DNA of 64,000 nt from Kordiimonadaceae bacterium (GTDB lineage Bacteria > Pseudomonadota > Alphaproteobacteria > Sphingomonadales > Kordiimonadaceae), in contig JAEPQB010000002.1 in NCBI GenBank assembly GCA_017640725.1, positions 248,001 through 312,000 of the forward strand, given 5' to 3'. Shown here piece by piece: positions 30,571 through 40,397 of this stretch. Under the pieces are notes generated by a model. That model ran no database searches and had not been told where the DNA came from. It saw only the letters and a program-made list of their open reading frames with translations. The first letter of the stretch is position 1. The number at the start of each line of letters is the position of its first letter. Made by a program: the position numbers and the translations under genes.

Positions 30571-33165
30571 TTAGTCGATAAAGAATGTCCCAATTACCAC
30601 CATTGGCCAGGCAATCACACCGATCCCCACCGCTACCCACGAATGCCAGGTGAACTCTGAATTGCGCGCAATAACAGACGGGTTTTCAGCGTTAAAGCTG
30701 TTGGTGTGCCGCACAAAGGGTATCGTCACCAGCATGCTAAGGACAAAGAGGAACAGGACCCAGTCTGGAATGCTGTCAACACGGTCTGCCGCATTCGATA
30801 CGCTTTCATTAATCATGATCACAAATGCCGCCGGCGCAAACAGATACTGCAATGGCTTGCTGCCGCCGTCAGGGCCTTCGTGTGCGATCCTCGAAAACAG
30901 GCTGAAATTGGTGAAAATCGAAAAAAGGGCACGCCAGAAGGGCCAAACGTCTGTGCCCTCCCCGTCTCTGACCCATTGCCAGTTCTTGAACGACCAGAAG
31001 AACGAGTAGGCCCCAAAGGTGCTGACAGAAAGCACAATGAACTTGATGAGGGAAACGGGGTAATAAACGGCGTCTGCGCGCCAGCCTGCGTCAACGGCAA
31101 CAGCTTTCACAAACACAAAAATGATAAATACAAACAGACCCGCCAACATCACATACGCAACGTTTTCCAACAATTGCGCAATGTCTGTTTCATCGGCAGA
31201 GGCGGTGTCCGGGCCCGGTTGATACAGCTGAACGCCATCTTCATCATCCGCTTTCTCTGCATCTGCATTGAATTGCTTCAGGTCTGCCGGGTCGGCAAAG
31301 TCTTTCTTGCCGGTGTATTTGTATTTCTCGGTGTAAACGCTGTCTTTGAAGCGGCCGACCTTTGAATAGGAAAACACCGCGTTATCGAGTGAAATATCCT
31401 CGTCACTGAACGACCAGTCCTCATCCACAATGAACCGCAATTCATGGTCGGCCTTTCTGGGCCAGGCTAAATCCAGCGGGGTTGATCGTGGCACCAAGTC
31501 GGCGTCTGGCAGCAGGCTGGAAACTTCGTAGGGCCAAGCTGGAAAACGTTGCTCCCCGTCGTCTTCATCAATGCTCCAGGCCTCCGGGATGCGGTACTGC
31601 ATCGTCACTTTCAAGGTGCCGGCTTCGTCATCCCGAACGGCTTCCATTGGTTCTAGCGCCGCGATGGTAGGATAATTAGCCTGGTAATACTCAAGAAAAT
31701 TGGCCTGAAGCCCCTCGATGCCTTTGTTCGCAATGGTTTGAAGCACCCCGTCCGCGCGGTTTCCCCAATAAACGGCTTCGGTGGTGAAAAATACTGTTCC
31801 AGGCTCTTTCACCACATCAAAAGTATCAACCACGCTGACACCACTCGGCTGTTCCTGGCCGGGAAACTCGGCAAGGCCACCGTTTTGATCAGTGATCAGC
31901 AACCCCGCGCCATAGTCCGACTGCTGCAAATTGGACAGTCCCCCTGTCTGGTCATTTTTTGTGGGGTCCAGCCAGTAGGTCTTGTCATCCAACATGACTT
32001 GCGTGATCACATGGTCAAACGTATAGGCACTCGGCAGTTCGCGGCGGAATTGCTCATGAATGTCGGTATCTACCAACAGCGGTGTCGCCGTTATGCCCAT
32101 CCGAGCAAGCATGGTGGTCAAAAGAACCGTTTTGTCCTTGCAGTCGCCAAACCGCTGCTCAAACACCAAAGATGGATCGCGCGGCGCATATCCGCCCGGG
32201 CCTACATTAATCGCCAGATACCGCACATTGCGCTGCACAAACGACAGGGCTTCACGCACCCTCGCCTCTGGTGTTTCATGGGCAGCAGCGATGCGCTCAA
32301 TCTCGGCAGCCAAGTCCGCCGAGATGTCGTCTGGCACCGCGTAAAAAGGCGTATAAAGCCGGCCCAGCGTTTCCCAATCAGGTTGATCAGATATCTCGTA
32401 AAAGCCGTAAGCATGGTGCCACTGCGGCCGGTCATCATCGACCCGGCGACCCGGCAGCATGGCTTGGTCCCACGTCAGCCGCTTGCGACCATCACCCTCT
32501 TCCACAATGGGGTCTGCTGCGCCGCCATAGCCTGCCATTTGGTATTCACGGTCATTGGGCAGATCGAACAAGACAAAATATTTCCCGACCGGCACACTGT
32601 AGTCGAGGCTTACTCGGTCGCTGATATGGCCATAAAATACCGGATTTTTGCCGTGAATTGTGAAGGCATAGTCGATTATGTCACCGACCCTGACGTCCTT
32701 CAAAATGGCGCTTGCGGTCACATCACCGTTGAATATCAGCCGGTCAGCTTCCGACTCTTGCCGCAGTAATTCGAAGTCATCCAGATCCAGCCGGTTTTGA
32801 ACGACGCCGCCGCGCACAACACGCAGATGGTGAAGCGTTAGCCGCTCGTAAGTCGGATCAAACGAAATGGTAATTTGTGACGCGTCTTCGGCGTCACTGA
32901 TGTCGGTGATTTTGGTCACATACCGCGTGTAATAGTCTTCCGTTTTGTCGTCATGTAGGCGCTGACGGCTGATCAACAAATAGGCCGGGCCATTGGTGGG
33001 TTTTCCGTCAAGCGACGCAGGATCATAGTCCTGCACCCGCACCCACGACGCAGGCGCGTCGACAGAAACGTCTGGACTTTGCGCCTTCGTTCCACCCGAA
33101 ACCGATACGGCTAAAACAACAAAACAAACGCACAGAAGTGCGCGTACAAAAATACTCTGAACCAT
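30571..33165 (-). CDS. DUF3857/transglutaminase-like exported membrane protein
   Basis: 864 residues. A signal peptide from the ATG at 33165 (MVQSIFVRALL, after GGGGGAACG) is followed by a DUF3857 domain (about residues 30-240). The transglutaminase-like core has RFGDCKDKTVLLTTML (Cys), YTFDHVITQVML (His) and YWLDPTKND (Asp). The C-terminus has about four to five membrane helices. The triad is complete, so it may be a periplasmic cysteine peptidase or transamidase. Its substrate is unknown. Confidence 0.85.
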   Translation of the reverse strand: MVQSIFVRALLCVCFVVLAVSVSGGTKAQSPDVSVDAPASWVRVQDYDPASLDGKPTNGPAYLLISRQRLHDDKTEDYYTRYVTKITDISDAEDASQITISFDPTYERLTLHHLRVVRGGVVQNRLDLDDFELLRQESEADRLIFNGDVTASAILKDVRVGDIIDYAFTIHGKNPVFYGHISDRVSLDYSVPVGKYFVLFDLPNDREYQMAGYGGAADPIVEEGDGRKRLTWDQAMLPGRRVDDDRPQWHHAYGFYEISDQPDWETLGRLYTPFYAVPDDISADLAAEIERIAAAHETPEARVREALSFVQRNVRYLAINVGPGGYAPRDPSLVFEQRFGDCKDKTVLLTTMLARMGITATPLLVDTDIHEQFRRELPSAYTFDHVITQVMLDDKTYWLDPTKNDQTGGLSNLQQSDYGAGLLITDQNGGLAEFPGQEQPSGVSVVDTFDVVKEPGTVFFTTEAVYWGNRADGVLQTIANKGIEGLQANFLEYYQANYPTIAALEPMEAVRDDEAGTLKVTMQYRIPEAWSIDEDDGEQRFPAWPYEVSSLLPDADLVPRSTPLDLAWPRKADHELRFIVDEDWSFSDEDISLDNAVFSYSKVGRFKDSVYTEKYKYTGKKDFADPADLKQFNADAEKADDEDGVQLYQPGPDTASADETDIAQLLENVAYVMLAGLFVFIIFVFVKAVAVDAGWRADAVYYPVSLIKFIVLSVSTFGAYSFFWSFKNWQWVRDGEGTDVWPFWRALFSIFTNFSLFSRIAHEGPDGGSKPLQYLFAPAAFVIMINESVSNAADRVDSIPDWVLFLFVLSMLVTIPFVRHTNSFNAENPSVIARNSEFTWHSWVAVGIGVIAWPMVVIGTFFID

Positions 33166-33458
33166 CGTTCCCCCAACCAAAACTGGTGCCGCGCCCACGG
33201 CCTTTGGTGTGACGCAAACATTATTCAGCTGAAACTGCAACGGCTAATCATGGGAGATGAGTTGCTGCATCAATTGTAGAACATAGGGATGGGCGGGGCA
33301 TTTGATAGGAAACATCGGCCAAGTTCCCTTTTTTATTGGTTATTTTTGCTGTCTGATGTAACGCAAGCGCCAATTTCAGCATCTAACCAATGGCAGGCCC
33401 TGCTGGACAGCAGGGGGATCAGCCCTTAGGCTTAAGCACGTGCAAGGGGACGGCTAAC

Positions 33459-35078
33459 ATGGCAGACTTTAAACCGCTGAAGGGCTACCGCGCCCTTTAT
33501 CATCCGGCTTTCAATAAATCGACCGCCTTTACCCGCGAAGAACGCGAGGAATATGGCCTGAAGGGCCTGTTACCTTACAAAGTGGGCAACCAGGAAAACC
33601 AACTGGAGCGCGTGCTTGAAAACCTGCGCCGTAAAGCCAGCGACATTGAGAAATTCATCTTCCTCGCCAGCCTGCACGAGCGCAATGAGCGGCTGTTTTA
33701 CCGCACCGTTTGCCAAAATATCGAAGAGATTATGCCGCTCATATACACGCCGACAGTTGGTCAGGCCTGTAAGGAATTTGCGCATATTTTCCGCCGTCCC
33801 AAAGGTTTTTACATCACACCCGAAGACAAAGGCCAGATCCGCGAAATGCTGGACAACTGGCCACGCCCGGACACCCGCGTGATCGTGATCACTGACGGCC
33901 AGCGCATCCTTGGCCTGGGTGACCTGGGGGCCAATGGGATGGGCATTCCGATTGGCAAGCTGCAACTGTATGTGGCCTGCGCCGGCATTGTGCCGCGCCA
34001 GTGCCTGCCCGTGATGCTGGACGTGGGCACCAACAATGAAGAGCTTTTGAACGATCCGCTCTATCTTGGCTACCCGCACAAGCGGCTTGAGGGAGAAGCT
34101 TACTATGAGCTTGTGGACGAATTTGTGCAGGCGGTGCAGGACAAATACCCAAAGGCCCTTATTCAGTTTGAGGATTTCCTGACGCCAAACGCTTATGGAC
34201 TCTTGTCCAAATACAAAGACGAAATCCTTTGTTTTAACGATGATATTCAAGGCACGGCGTCCGTCAGTCTTGCAGGCGTGTATGCTGCCACGCGCGGTAT
34301 GAACGTGCCGTTTAAGGACCTGCGCATCATGTTCCTGGGCGCCGGGTCTGCTGCCACCGGCATTGGCGACCTGATGGTGACGGCGTTTGAGGCAGAGGGC
34401 CTGACGAATGAGGAAGCCCGCCAGCGGCTGAATTTTGTGGACATTAATGGCCTGCTGGTGAAGTCCCGCACCGACCTGATGTCGCACAACTTGCCGTATG
34501 CGCATGACCGTGAACAGCTCGAATTTGTCGATGCGATCCGCGAGATCAAACCACATATCCTGATCGGCGCCACCGGTGCGCCCGGCACTTTCAGCCAGGA
34601 TGTGGTTGAGGCCATGTGCGCTGTGAACGATCGCCCAGCAATTTTTGCGCTCTCCAACCCAACATCGCGCGCCGAATGCACCGCAGAGCAGGCCTACCGC
34701 TGGTCCCATGGCCAAGCGTTTTTCTCTAGCGGCAGCCCCTTCAAGCCGGTTGACTATGCCGGAAAAATAATGCGCCCCGGACAGGGCAATAATGCGTATA
34801 TCTTCCCGGGTGTTGGCCTCGGCGTTATCGCAAGCGGCGCCACCCGCATCACGGACGACATGTTCCTGGTGGCGGCCAAAACACTGGCGGAAATGGTAAG
34901 CGACGAAGATTTGGCGGCAGGCGCCCTTTACCCTGCCCTCACAGACATTCGCTCTGTCTCGCTTGCGATTGCCGTTAAGGTGGCGGAAGAAGCCCACCGC
35001 TCTGGCCACGCGACCGAGGATATGCCCGACGACCTGGAGGCCGCCATTTCTGCCACCATGTACAAACCGGTTTATTAA
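33459..35078 (+). CDS. maeA: NAD-dependent malic enzyme
   Basis: 539 residues, the usual length of the MaeA/SfcA type. LIYTPTVGQACKEF contains the catalytic Tyr, QFEDFLTPNAYGLL and CFNDDIQGTASVSLAGVYAA hold the metal and substrate residues, and FLGAGSAATGIGDL is the NAD-binding loop. It converts malate to pyruvate and CO2. The ATG at 33459 follows AAGGGGA. The 293 bases before it show no other gene. Confidence 0.95.
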   Translation: MADFKPLKGYRALYHPAFNKSTAFTREEREEYGLKGLLPYKVGNQENQLERVLENLRRKASDIEKFIFLASLHERNERLFYRTVCQNIEEIMPLIYTPTVGQACKEFAHIFRRPKGFYITPEDKGQIREMLDNWPRPDTRVIVITDGQRILGLGDLGANGMGIPIGKLQLYVACAGIVPRQCLPVMLDVGTNNEELLNDPLYLGYPHKRLEGEAYYELVDEFVQAVQDKYPKALIQFEDFLTPNAYGLLSKYKDEILCFNDDIQGTASVSLAGVYAATRGMNVPFKDLRIMFLGAGSAATGIGDLMVTAFEAEGLTNEEARQRLNFVDINGLLVKSRTDLMSHNLPYAHDREQLEFVDAIREIKPHILIGATGAPGTFSQDVVEAMCAVNDRPAIFALSNPTSRAECTAEQAYRWSHGQAFFSSGSPFKPVDYAGKIMRPGQGNNAYIFPGVGLGVIASGATRITDDMFLVAAKTLAEMVSDEDLAAGALYPALTDIRSVSLAIAVKVAEEAHRSGHATEDMPDDLEAAISATMYKPVY

Positions 35079-35091
35079 AGAGAGTTCTCTT

Positions 35092-35529
35092 ATGACAGCA
35101 CACCCGTCTTCCCTCCCAGTCACACTGGGCAGGCTGTTGCTCGCCCTTTATTTCCTGTTGCCTGGCATCATGAAATTTGTGGCTTTTGACATGCATATGG
35201 GTTTGATGGCCCGCCACGGTGTGCCTGCAGCAGCGCCTCTCCTGATCGTTGCCGGCATTGCCAATATCGCGGGTGCGCTGATGCTCGCCACTAACAGGCA
35301 TGTGCGCCTCGCCTCCCTTGGCTTTGTTGCCTACATCATCCTTGTGAACTTCATGCTGCATGACTTCTGGAACTTTGATGGCATGGAAGGCGCGCACGAA
35401 GCGCAGAATTTCGTCAAAAACCTCGGCATCCTTGCCGGTTTGCTGGTGCTTGCGGGCGTGAGCGTGAAACGTAGCCTGAGCCCGTCGGGGTTCTTCAAAT
35501 CGGATGCCGCAGTCGACGACGACCAGTAA
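35092..35529 (+). CDS. DoxX-family membrane protein
   Basis: 145 residues with four helices. The LGRLLLALYFLLPGIMKF start, PLLIVAGIANIAGALMLATN and FVKNLGILAGLLVLA match the DoxX family, which is linked to redox or thiol metabolism in some bacteria. It begins 13 bases after the malic enzyme stop codon and may be cotranscribed. No active-site residue is diagnostic. Confidence 0.8.
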   Translation: MTAHPSSLPVTLGRLLLALYFLLPGIMKFVAFDMHMGLMARHGVPAAAPLLIVAGIANIAGALMLATNRHVRLASLGFVAYIILVNFMLHDFWNFDGMEGAHEAQNFVKNLGILAGLLVLAGVSVKRSLSPSGFFKSDAAVDDDQ

Positions 35530-35617
35530 CTGAGCTGCCACTTTCTCGTCATAATAGGGAACCATCGTGCCCTCACGCTCGTTAAGAGTGTGGGGGTATT
35601 TTTCTAGGGAGCGCCCA

Positions 35618-36085
35618 ATGGCACGACAGTTACTTTTTCTTATTGCTTTTTTCACCCTGTCTTCGGCGGCCTTTGCCGACGGTGTCACAGATTATTATGG
35701 CTTGTGGTGGAACGAAGACCGCAGCGGCATTTTTGAACTGCAGGCAAACGGCGACAGCATTGAAGGCATCACCCGCTGGGGCAAAGGCCAGGACAAAGAC
35801 GTCAACAATCCTGATCCCGAACTGCGCACCCGCGACCTGAAAGGCATCAGTTTCCTTTATGGGTTTGAGTATGTGGCCAAGAAGAACCGCTGGAAAGACG
35901 GCAAGGTTTATGACCCCGGCAATGGCAAAACCTATAGCGCAAAAATGGAGTTGGAGGACGACGGTGCCACCCTCAAGATGCGCGGGTATGTTGGTATATC
36001 CCTTTTGGGCCGCACGGCGCGGTTTGAACGGGTAAATGACGCAGAAATGCCACCGGAACTGCGCGCGGAAATGGCTGCGCGCTAG
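35618..36085 (+). CDS. Exported DUF2147 protein
   Basis: 155 residues. A signal peptide ends near SSAAFA, then a DUF2147 domain: [44 protein letters not shown] and [19 protein letters not shown]. The family is a periplasmic beta fold of unknown function. Its stop codon shares the CTAG tetranucleotide with the convergent mnmA stop. Confidence 0.85.
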   Translation: MARQLLFLIAFFTLSSAAFADGVTDYYGLWWNEDRSGIFELQANGDSIEGITRWGKGQDKDVNNPDPELRTRDLKGISFLYGFEYVAKKNRWKDGKVYDPGNGKTYSAKMELEDDGATLKMRGYVGISLLGRTARFERVNDAEMPPELRAEMAAR

Positions 36086-37233
36086 GCTGCAGCCAAGCGA
36101 GGGTCAGTGCTGATCGCGCCGGCGATCCAGCCGCCACCCATCACACGGTCGCCAGCGTAGAATACCGCTGCCTGACCAGGGGAAACACCACTTTCGGCTT
36201 CATCCAGCACAAGCCGCGCACGGCCCGCCGCCTCAAGGAAGATGGTTGCCGGCACACCGGGCCGCGTTGAGCGGATCTTGGCTGTAACAGGCAGGCCTTC
36301 AGCGGGTACATTTTCACCAATCCAGCTGACTTCCTTCACCCAGATCTCGCGGGTTTGAAGTGCTTCTTTCGGGCCAACAATTACTTGCTTGGTGGCCGGG
36401 TCCAGCTTGAGCACATAAAGCGGTTCTGCAGTACCACCAACGCCGATGCCGCGCCGCTGACCAATGGTGTAGCGCACGATGCCCTGATGCTCGCCCAGCA
36501 CATTGCCATCCAGATCAACAATATTGCCGGGCTCCATCGCGCCCGGGCGCAGGCGCTCAATAACGTCCACATAGCGGCCTTCCGGCACAAAGCAGATGTC
36601 CTGACTGTCGGGCTTGTCGGCGACAATGAGCCCAAAGCGCTCTGCGTGCTTGCGGGTTTCTTCCTTGTCGAGGCCTCCAAGCGGGAACCGTAAGAAGTCA
36701 ATTTGTTCCTGCGTGGTTGCGAACAGGAAATAACTTTGGTCTTTGCCCTGGTCGACGCCGCGCACCAGTTGCGCTTTGCCGTCTTCGCCAACCAGCCGCT
36801 GAACATAATGGCCGGTTGCCATGCAATCGGCACCAAGGTCTTTGGCGGTTTCCAGCAAGTCTTTAAACTTCACCGTTTGATTGCAGCGCACACACGGTAT
36901 CGGCGTTTCGCCTTTGATGTAGCTGTCGGCAAACTCTTCCATCACCTGGTTCTTGAAACGGCTCTCATAATCCAGCACATAATGCGGAATGCCCAGCTCT
37001 TCAGAAACCCGGCGGGCATCATGAATGTCCTGCCCGGCGCAGCAGCTGCCTTTTTTCTGAACGGCTACACCGTGATCATAAAGCTGCAGGGTAATGCCGA
37101 CGACATCATAGCCTTCTTCCGCCAACAGGGCAGCAGTTACCGAACTGTCGACGCCACCAGACATCGCCACCACCACGCGGGTTTCGCTTGGTGGACGGTC
37201 AAAGCCTAAACTGTTCAGCTCTGTCGCTGTCAT
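36082..37233 (-). CDS. mnmA: tRNA-specific 2-thiouridylase
   Basis: 383 residues. [18 protein letters not shown] is the PP-loop, [13 protein letters not shown] holds the catalytic Cys, and [11 protein letters not shown] the second Cys that forms the persulfide pair. It makes 2-thiouridine at position 34 of tRNAs for Lys, Glu and Gln. The frame runs open to 37608, but the ATG at 37233 after GGAGACC matches the family start. Confidence 0.95.
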   Translation of the reverse strand: MTATELNSLGFDRPPSETRVVVAMSGGVDSSVTAALLAEEGYDVVGITLQLYDHGVAVQKKGSCCAGQDIHDARRVSEELGIPHYVLDYESRFKNQVMEEFADSYIKGETPIPCVRCNQTVKFKDLLETAKDLGADCMATGHYVQRLVGEDGKAQLVRGVDQGKDQSYFLFATTQEQIDFLRFPLGGLDKEETRKHAERFGLIVADKPDSQDICFVPEGRYVDVIERLRPGAMEPGNIVDLDGNVLGEHQGIVRYTIGQRRGIGVGGTAEPLYVLKLDPATKQVIVGPKEALQTREIWVKEVSWIGENVPAEGLPVTAKIRSTRPGVPATIFLEAAGRARLVLDEAESGVSPGQAAVFYAGDRVMGGGWIAGAISTDPRLAAA

Positions 37234-37469
37234 GATGGTCTCCACAAGCGCCGATTTCAGAAATCTGACCGGCACTGTCAGGTTTAATTTCTGCCTGCCA
37301 TATAAGTAGCTTTCGCGCACGAGGCAAGGGATTCCGGCAGCAAATGTCGGCAAAGCCTTCCGTGCCGGGCAAATTTGCACGGCATTTTTGGCCGCAGATG
37401 CCCTTGCCCATTTTGCCCTTTTGCTGCGACTCGTTGATTCCATGGCGTTTATTGCACATCCGCAAAAAC

Positions 37470-37484
37470 TGGCCCGCTGCTTGC
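37470..37484 (+). promoter_or_regulatory. Sigma-54-type promoter before fliK
   Basis: TGGCCC, five bases, then TTGC: the -24/-12 layout of sigma-54 promoters, 70 bases upstream of fliK. An FlbD-type activator for such promoters is encoded at 47859-49250. Confidence 0.55.
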
Positions 37485-37553
37485 TTATTAAGGGGCAACA
37501 CGAATGGACAGGCCACAGAAATGGCGGAACATCGAAGAAGCAAGTATGAATAG

Positions 37554-39599
37554 ATGAACCCTGTCGAAACACCGATGATGCAACTGATGCAGGCCTTTGG
37601 CGCCACATCCCCGCAATCCGTCGCAGCCATGTTTGGCATCCAGGATGCCGCGGGCGACATACAAGAGAATTACTCAGCTCTGTTTTCGGGCTACCTGCAA
37701 TCTGTTGAAGGTAGCAAGCCGACAGGTACGTCGGCCGACATCATCAACGTTTCTAAAAATTCCGTTCAGCCCTTCTCTGCCGCACCAGAAGATTTTTCGC
37801 TGGCCGTAAACCCTGTTGAGCAAATCCTGCGACCGGTCGCCCTGGAAGGCTTGGTCAGCGGTGAAGAAGTCCTCGCGCAGATTAATGCACGTACAGGTGA
37901 AGAAGGCGAACTGACACCAGAACGTCTGGCCGCTTTTGCCCTTGCTGTTGATTATAAGGCGGCACAACCGGTAGCGCTAACACCTGAGAATTTGCAAGCC
38001 CTACAGAGTGCCTTCAATGACATTCAAAAGACGGCGAGTGCCGCACTTGCTGCGCAACCCATTCAGGTTCAAAACCAGCAAGCCGTTGCGGGGCCAATTG
38101 CGGCACAGCAAACGGCACAATTCCTACCGAGCCAGGAGTTGATGTATTTCTTTGGTCAGGAAACCGAGATCCCTGCATCCCTGCAAGGCGACGCACCCGG
38201 CATCCTGTTTAGAGGCGGCGACATCGCGCGCCAGCCGGTTTTGGCGCAAGCAGCCCCGGCGCCTGTTTATACAGGTGATAAAGCCCCTGCTAACACGCCG
38301 GTTACTGCACCACATTCCAATACAGCATCCGCGCAGTCAGCTGTTGCATCGCCGCAATCAGCTGCCACAACCGCCGCGGCCAGTAATCCAGCTGGCACTA
38401 GCCTGCCAACAGACGCCCCAGCGCCATCATCGCCCGGCACGCCCGCCGCAGCTCCACAAACCGGAGCGGAACTATCTGCGGCAGCGACCGTGATGAAAGA
38501 TATCCAGACGCCAAAAGCCTCTGACAGCACAATCGCTAGCGTCGCAGCAAAAGAAGTGAGCAAAATAGCGTCGACACAAAAAGTGGTGCCCGACGTTGTA
38601 GTGGAAAACAATGACGCGGACGTTGATGGTCAGGTTCTAACGGTTACGCAGAAGCAGGCGAAAACGCCGAATTCTGCCCTGCAGACGCCGCAAGCAACTG
38701 CGCAGACGTCGCAATGGACCGGTGCTGAGGCCGCACCTGTTGCAGCAGCTGCAGCCCAAAGCGTTCAGCAAAGCACACCGCGCCCACACGCCCCTGCGGA
38801 TAAAGTCGGGGCCGATGCGCCAAAATCAGATGCCATAAAACCAGATACACCAAAGGTCGATGCGCCAAAAATTGACGCACCTAGAGCCGATGGATCAGCA
38901 ACAGAAGCACCAAAAGCAAACACTGCACCGGCACAGCAGCAGCAACCGGTTGTGCAGGCGCCAATCCGCCCAGCTATTGACTGGACATCGCCGTGGACAA
39001 CACCAGAGCGTGCGGCTGGGTGGGCAGACGGTATGGCAGCAGGTTTGATTTCAAGTGGCCTTGGCTCCCTTACAGGCCAAACCACGCCATTTGGCGGTTT
39101 GGGTCTGATGGGCGGCCGCCCTGATCCACTGCTTGGCAAACAAGTTGCCAAACAGGTGAATGTGAACATCACCCGCGCCGTTAAGGCTGGCGATAATCAG
39201 TTTGCCATGCGCATGGACCCGCCGGAGCTTGGCCGTGTTGCGGTGAAGATGACTTTCCTCGCGAACGGCTTGGTGAAAGCGCAAGTGATGGCTGAGCGCC
39301 CGGAAACGCTGGAAATGCTTCAGCGCGAAATTAAAGGCCTTGAGCGTGCCGTTGAGGCAGGCGGCCACAAGTCGGAACCTGGCGGCATCAGCTTCTCGCT
39401 CGATAGCGGCAACGGTGAAAGCGCAGGCAAAGCCTTTGCTGAAGCCATGCAGGAAGAAAAACTGAGCGAAGAAAAGGCCAAAGCTTCGGCAATGGCAGAT
39501 GAAAACGATGACCTGATGGACGGCATCGAAGAAGAAATCGATCTGGATGAAATTCTGGCGCATGTAACGCCGGAAACCGGCATCGACGTACGAGTTTAA
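37554..39599 (+). CDS. fliK: Flagellar hook-length control protein
   Basis: 681 residues. The middle (about residues 230-470) is low-complexity Ala/Pro/Thr, as expected of a molecular ruler. The C-terminal switch domain has [20 protein letters not shown] and [20 protein letters not shown], the diagnostic FliK block. It is exported through the flagellar gate and switches export from hook to filament. A 10-codon open frame ([10 protein letters not shown], from 37521) stops exactly one base before the fliK ATG, which could couple translation. It starts a fliK-flgD-flgE run. Confidence 0.93.
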   Translation: MNPVETPMMQLMQAFGATSPQSVAAMFGIQDAAGDIQENYSALFSGYLQSVEGSKPTGTSADIINVSKNSVQPFSAAPEDFSLAVNPVEQILRPVALEGLVSGEEVLAQINARTGEEGELTPERLAAFALAVDYKAAQPVALTPENLQALQSAFNDIQKTASAALAAQPIQVQNQQAVAGPIAAQQTAQFLPSQELMYFFGQETEIPASLQGDAPGILFRGGDIARQPVLAQAAPAPVYTGDKAPANTPVTAPHSNTASAQSAVASPQSAATTAAASNPAGTSLPTDAPAPSSPGTPAAAPQTGAELSAAATVMKDIQTPKASDSTIASVAAKEVSKIASTQKVVPDVVVENNDADVDGQVLTVTQKQAKTPNSALQTPQATAQTSQWTGAEAAPVAAAAAQSVQQSTPRPHAPADKVGADAPKSDAIKPDTPKVDAPKIDAPRADGSATEAPKANTAPAQQQQPVVQAPIRPAIDWTSPWTTPERAAGWADGMAAGLISSGLGSLTGQTTPFGGLGLMGGRPDPLLGKQVAKQVNVNITRAVKAGDNQFAMRMDPPELGRVAVKMTFLANGLVKAQVMAERPETLEMLQREIKGLERAVEAGGHKSEPGGISFSLDSGNGESAGKAFAEAMQEEKLSEEKAKASAMADENDDLMDGIEEEIDLDEILAHVTPETGIDVRV

Positions 39600-39614
39600 G
39601 TTTGGAACTGAACA

Positions 39615-40271
39615 ATGATTGACGCAGTTACAGCAGCAACATCAAACGGGGCAGCCGCGGCAGACAGCGCGAAGCTGGCGGAAGATTTCGACGACTTCCT
39701 TACGCTTCTGACAACGCAGCTCCAGAACCAGGACCCGCTTGACCCTATGGACAGCGCCGAGTTCACCAATCAGCTCGTTGCCTTTACTGGCGTAGAACAA
39801 CAGATTCAGACCAACCAAAACCTGGAACTGCTTGCCAACCTCACGCGCCTGCAAAATCTGGCGTCAAGCGGCAGCTATCTGGGCAGCGATGCCTTGGCCA
39901 TCCGTGACACAGGTGATCACGATGGCTCTGGCATCAAGTGGCAATATCAAAACACAGCTGACACACAGACCTTGCGGTTGGAGGTCCATGATAGCAGCGG
40001 CAACGTGGTTTACTCAGAAGTTGGGGAAACCGGCCTTGGTTTCCATGAATTCAACTGGGATGGCCTCGACTCAACTGGCGTGATGGCAGCAGACGGCGAC
40101 TATAGCTTGCACATTGTTGCAGAGAATGAAGATGGCGGCGAACTGTCACCCAACATTTTTGTGCAGGAAACCATCACAGCCGTAGACACCAGCGGTTTTG
40201 AGCCCTTGTTCACCATTGGGCCAAACACTGTCGGTCAAACAGAGATTATTGAGCTAATCCATAACGGTTAG
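39615..40271 (+). CDS. flgD: Flagellar hook assembly scaffold
   Basis: 218 residues. DFDDFLTLLTTQLQNQDPLD and SAEFTNQLVAFTGVEQQIQT are the FlgD N-terminal signature; the rest is the FlgD Ig/Tudor-like region (WDGLDSTGVMAADGDYSLHI). It caps the growing hook. It begins 15 bases after fliK. The 126 bases to flgE hold no sigma-54 match that I could find. Confidence 0.95.
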   Translation: MIDAVTAATSNGAAAADSAKLAEDFDDFLTLLTTQLQNQDPLDPMDSAEFTNQLVAFTGVEQQIQTNQNLELLANLTRLQNLASSGSYLGSDALAIRDTGDHDGSGIKWQYQNTADTQTLRLEVHDSSGNVVYSEVGETGLGFHEFNWDGLDSTGVMAADGDYSLHIVAENEDGGELSPNIFVQETITAVDTSGFEPLFTIGPNTVGQTEIIELIHNG

Positions 40272-40397
40272 CTTGGACTAAAAGCCGGACCGAAGTGCCC
40301 GGCGATTGTACCCAAAAACCCGGGTGGGTCTAAGGATACAATCTGAGCAGAAAGCCTACAGCACGTGAAAACGCAAAAGAGTGTAGGAGATTAAAAA

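Noticed and set aside
31738-32769. 343-codon open frame on the plus strand
   Set aside because: Antisense to the DUF3857-transglutaminase gene, with no family features.
33570-35123. 517-codon open frame on the minus strand
   Set aside because: It lies fully antisense to the malic enzyme gene, which has all family motifs; the reverse frame is a codon-bias shadow with no recognisable domain.
38280-38960. Repeat array within fliK and in 53307-55781
   Set aside because: The Ala/Pro/Thr-rich stretches are protein low complexity, not DNA repeats or CRISPR; no regular repeat-spacer pattern exists anywhere in the window.
40272-40397. Sigma-54 promoter before flgE
   Set aside because: No GG-N10-GC pair with supporting bases was found; the nearest has one extra base in the spacer.
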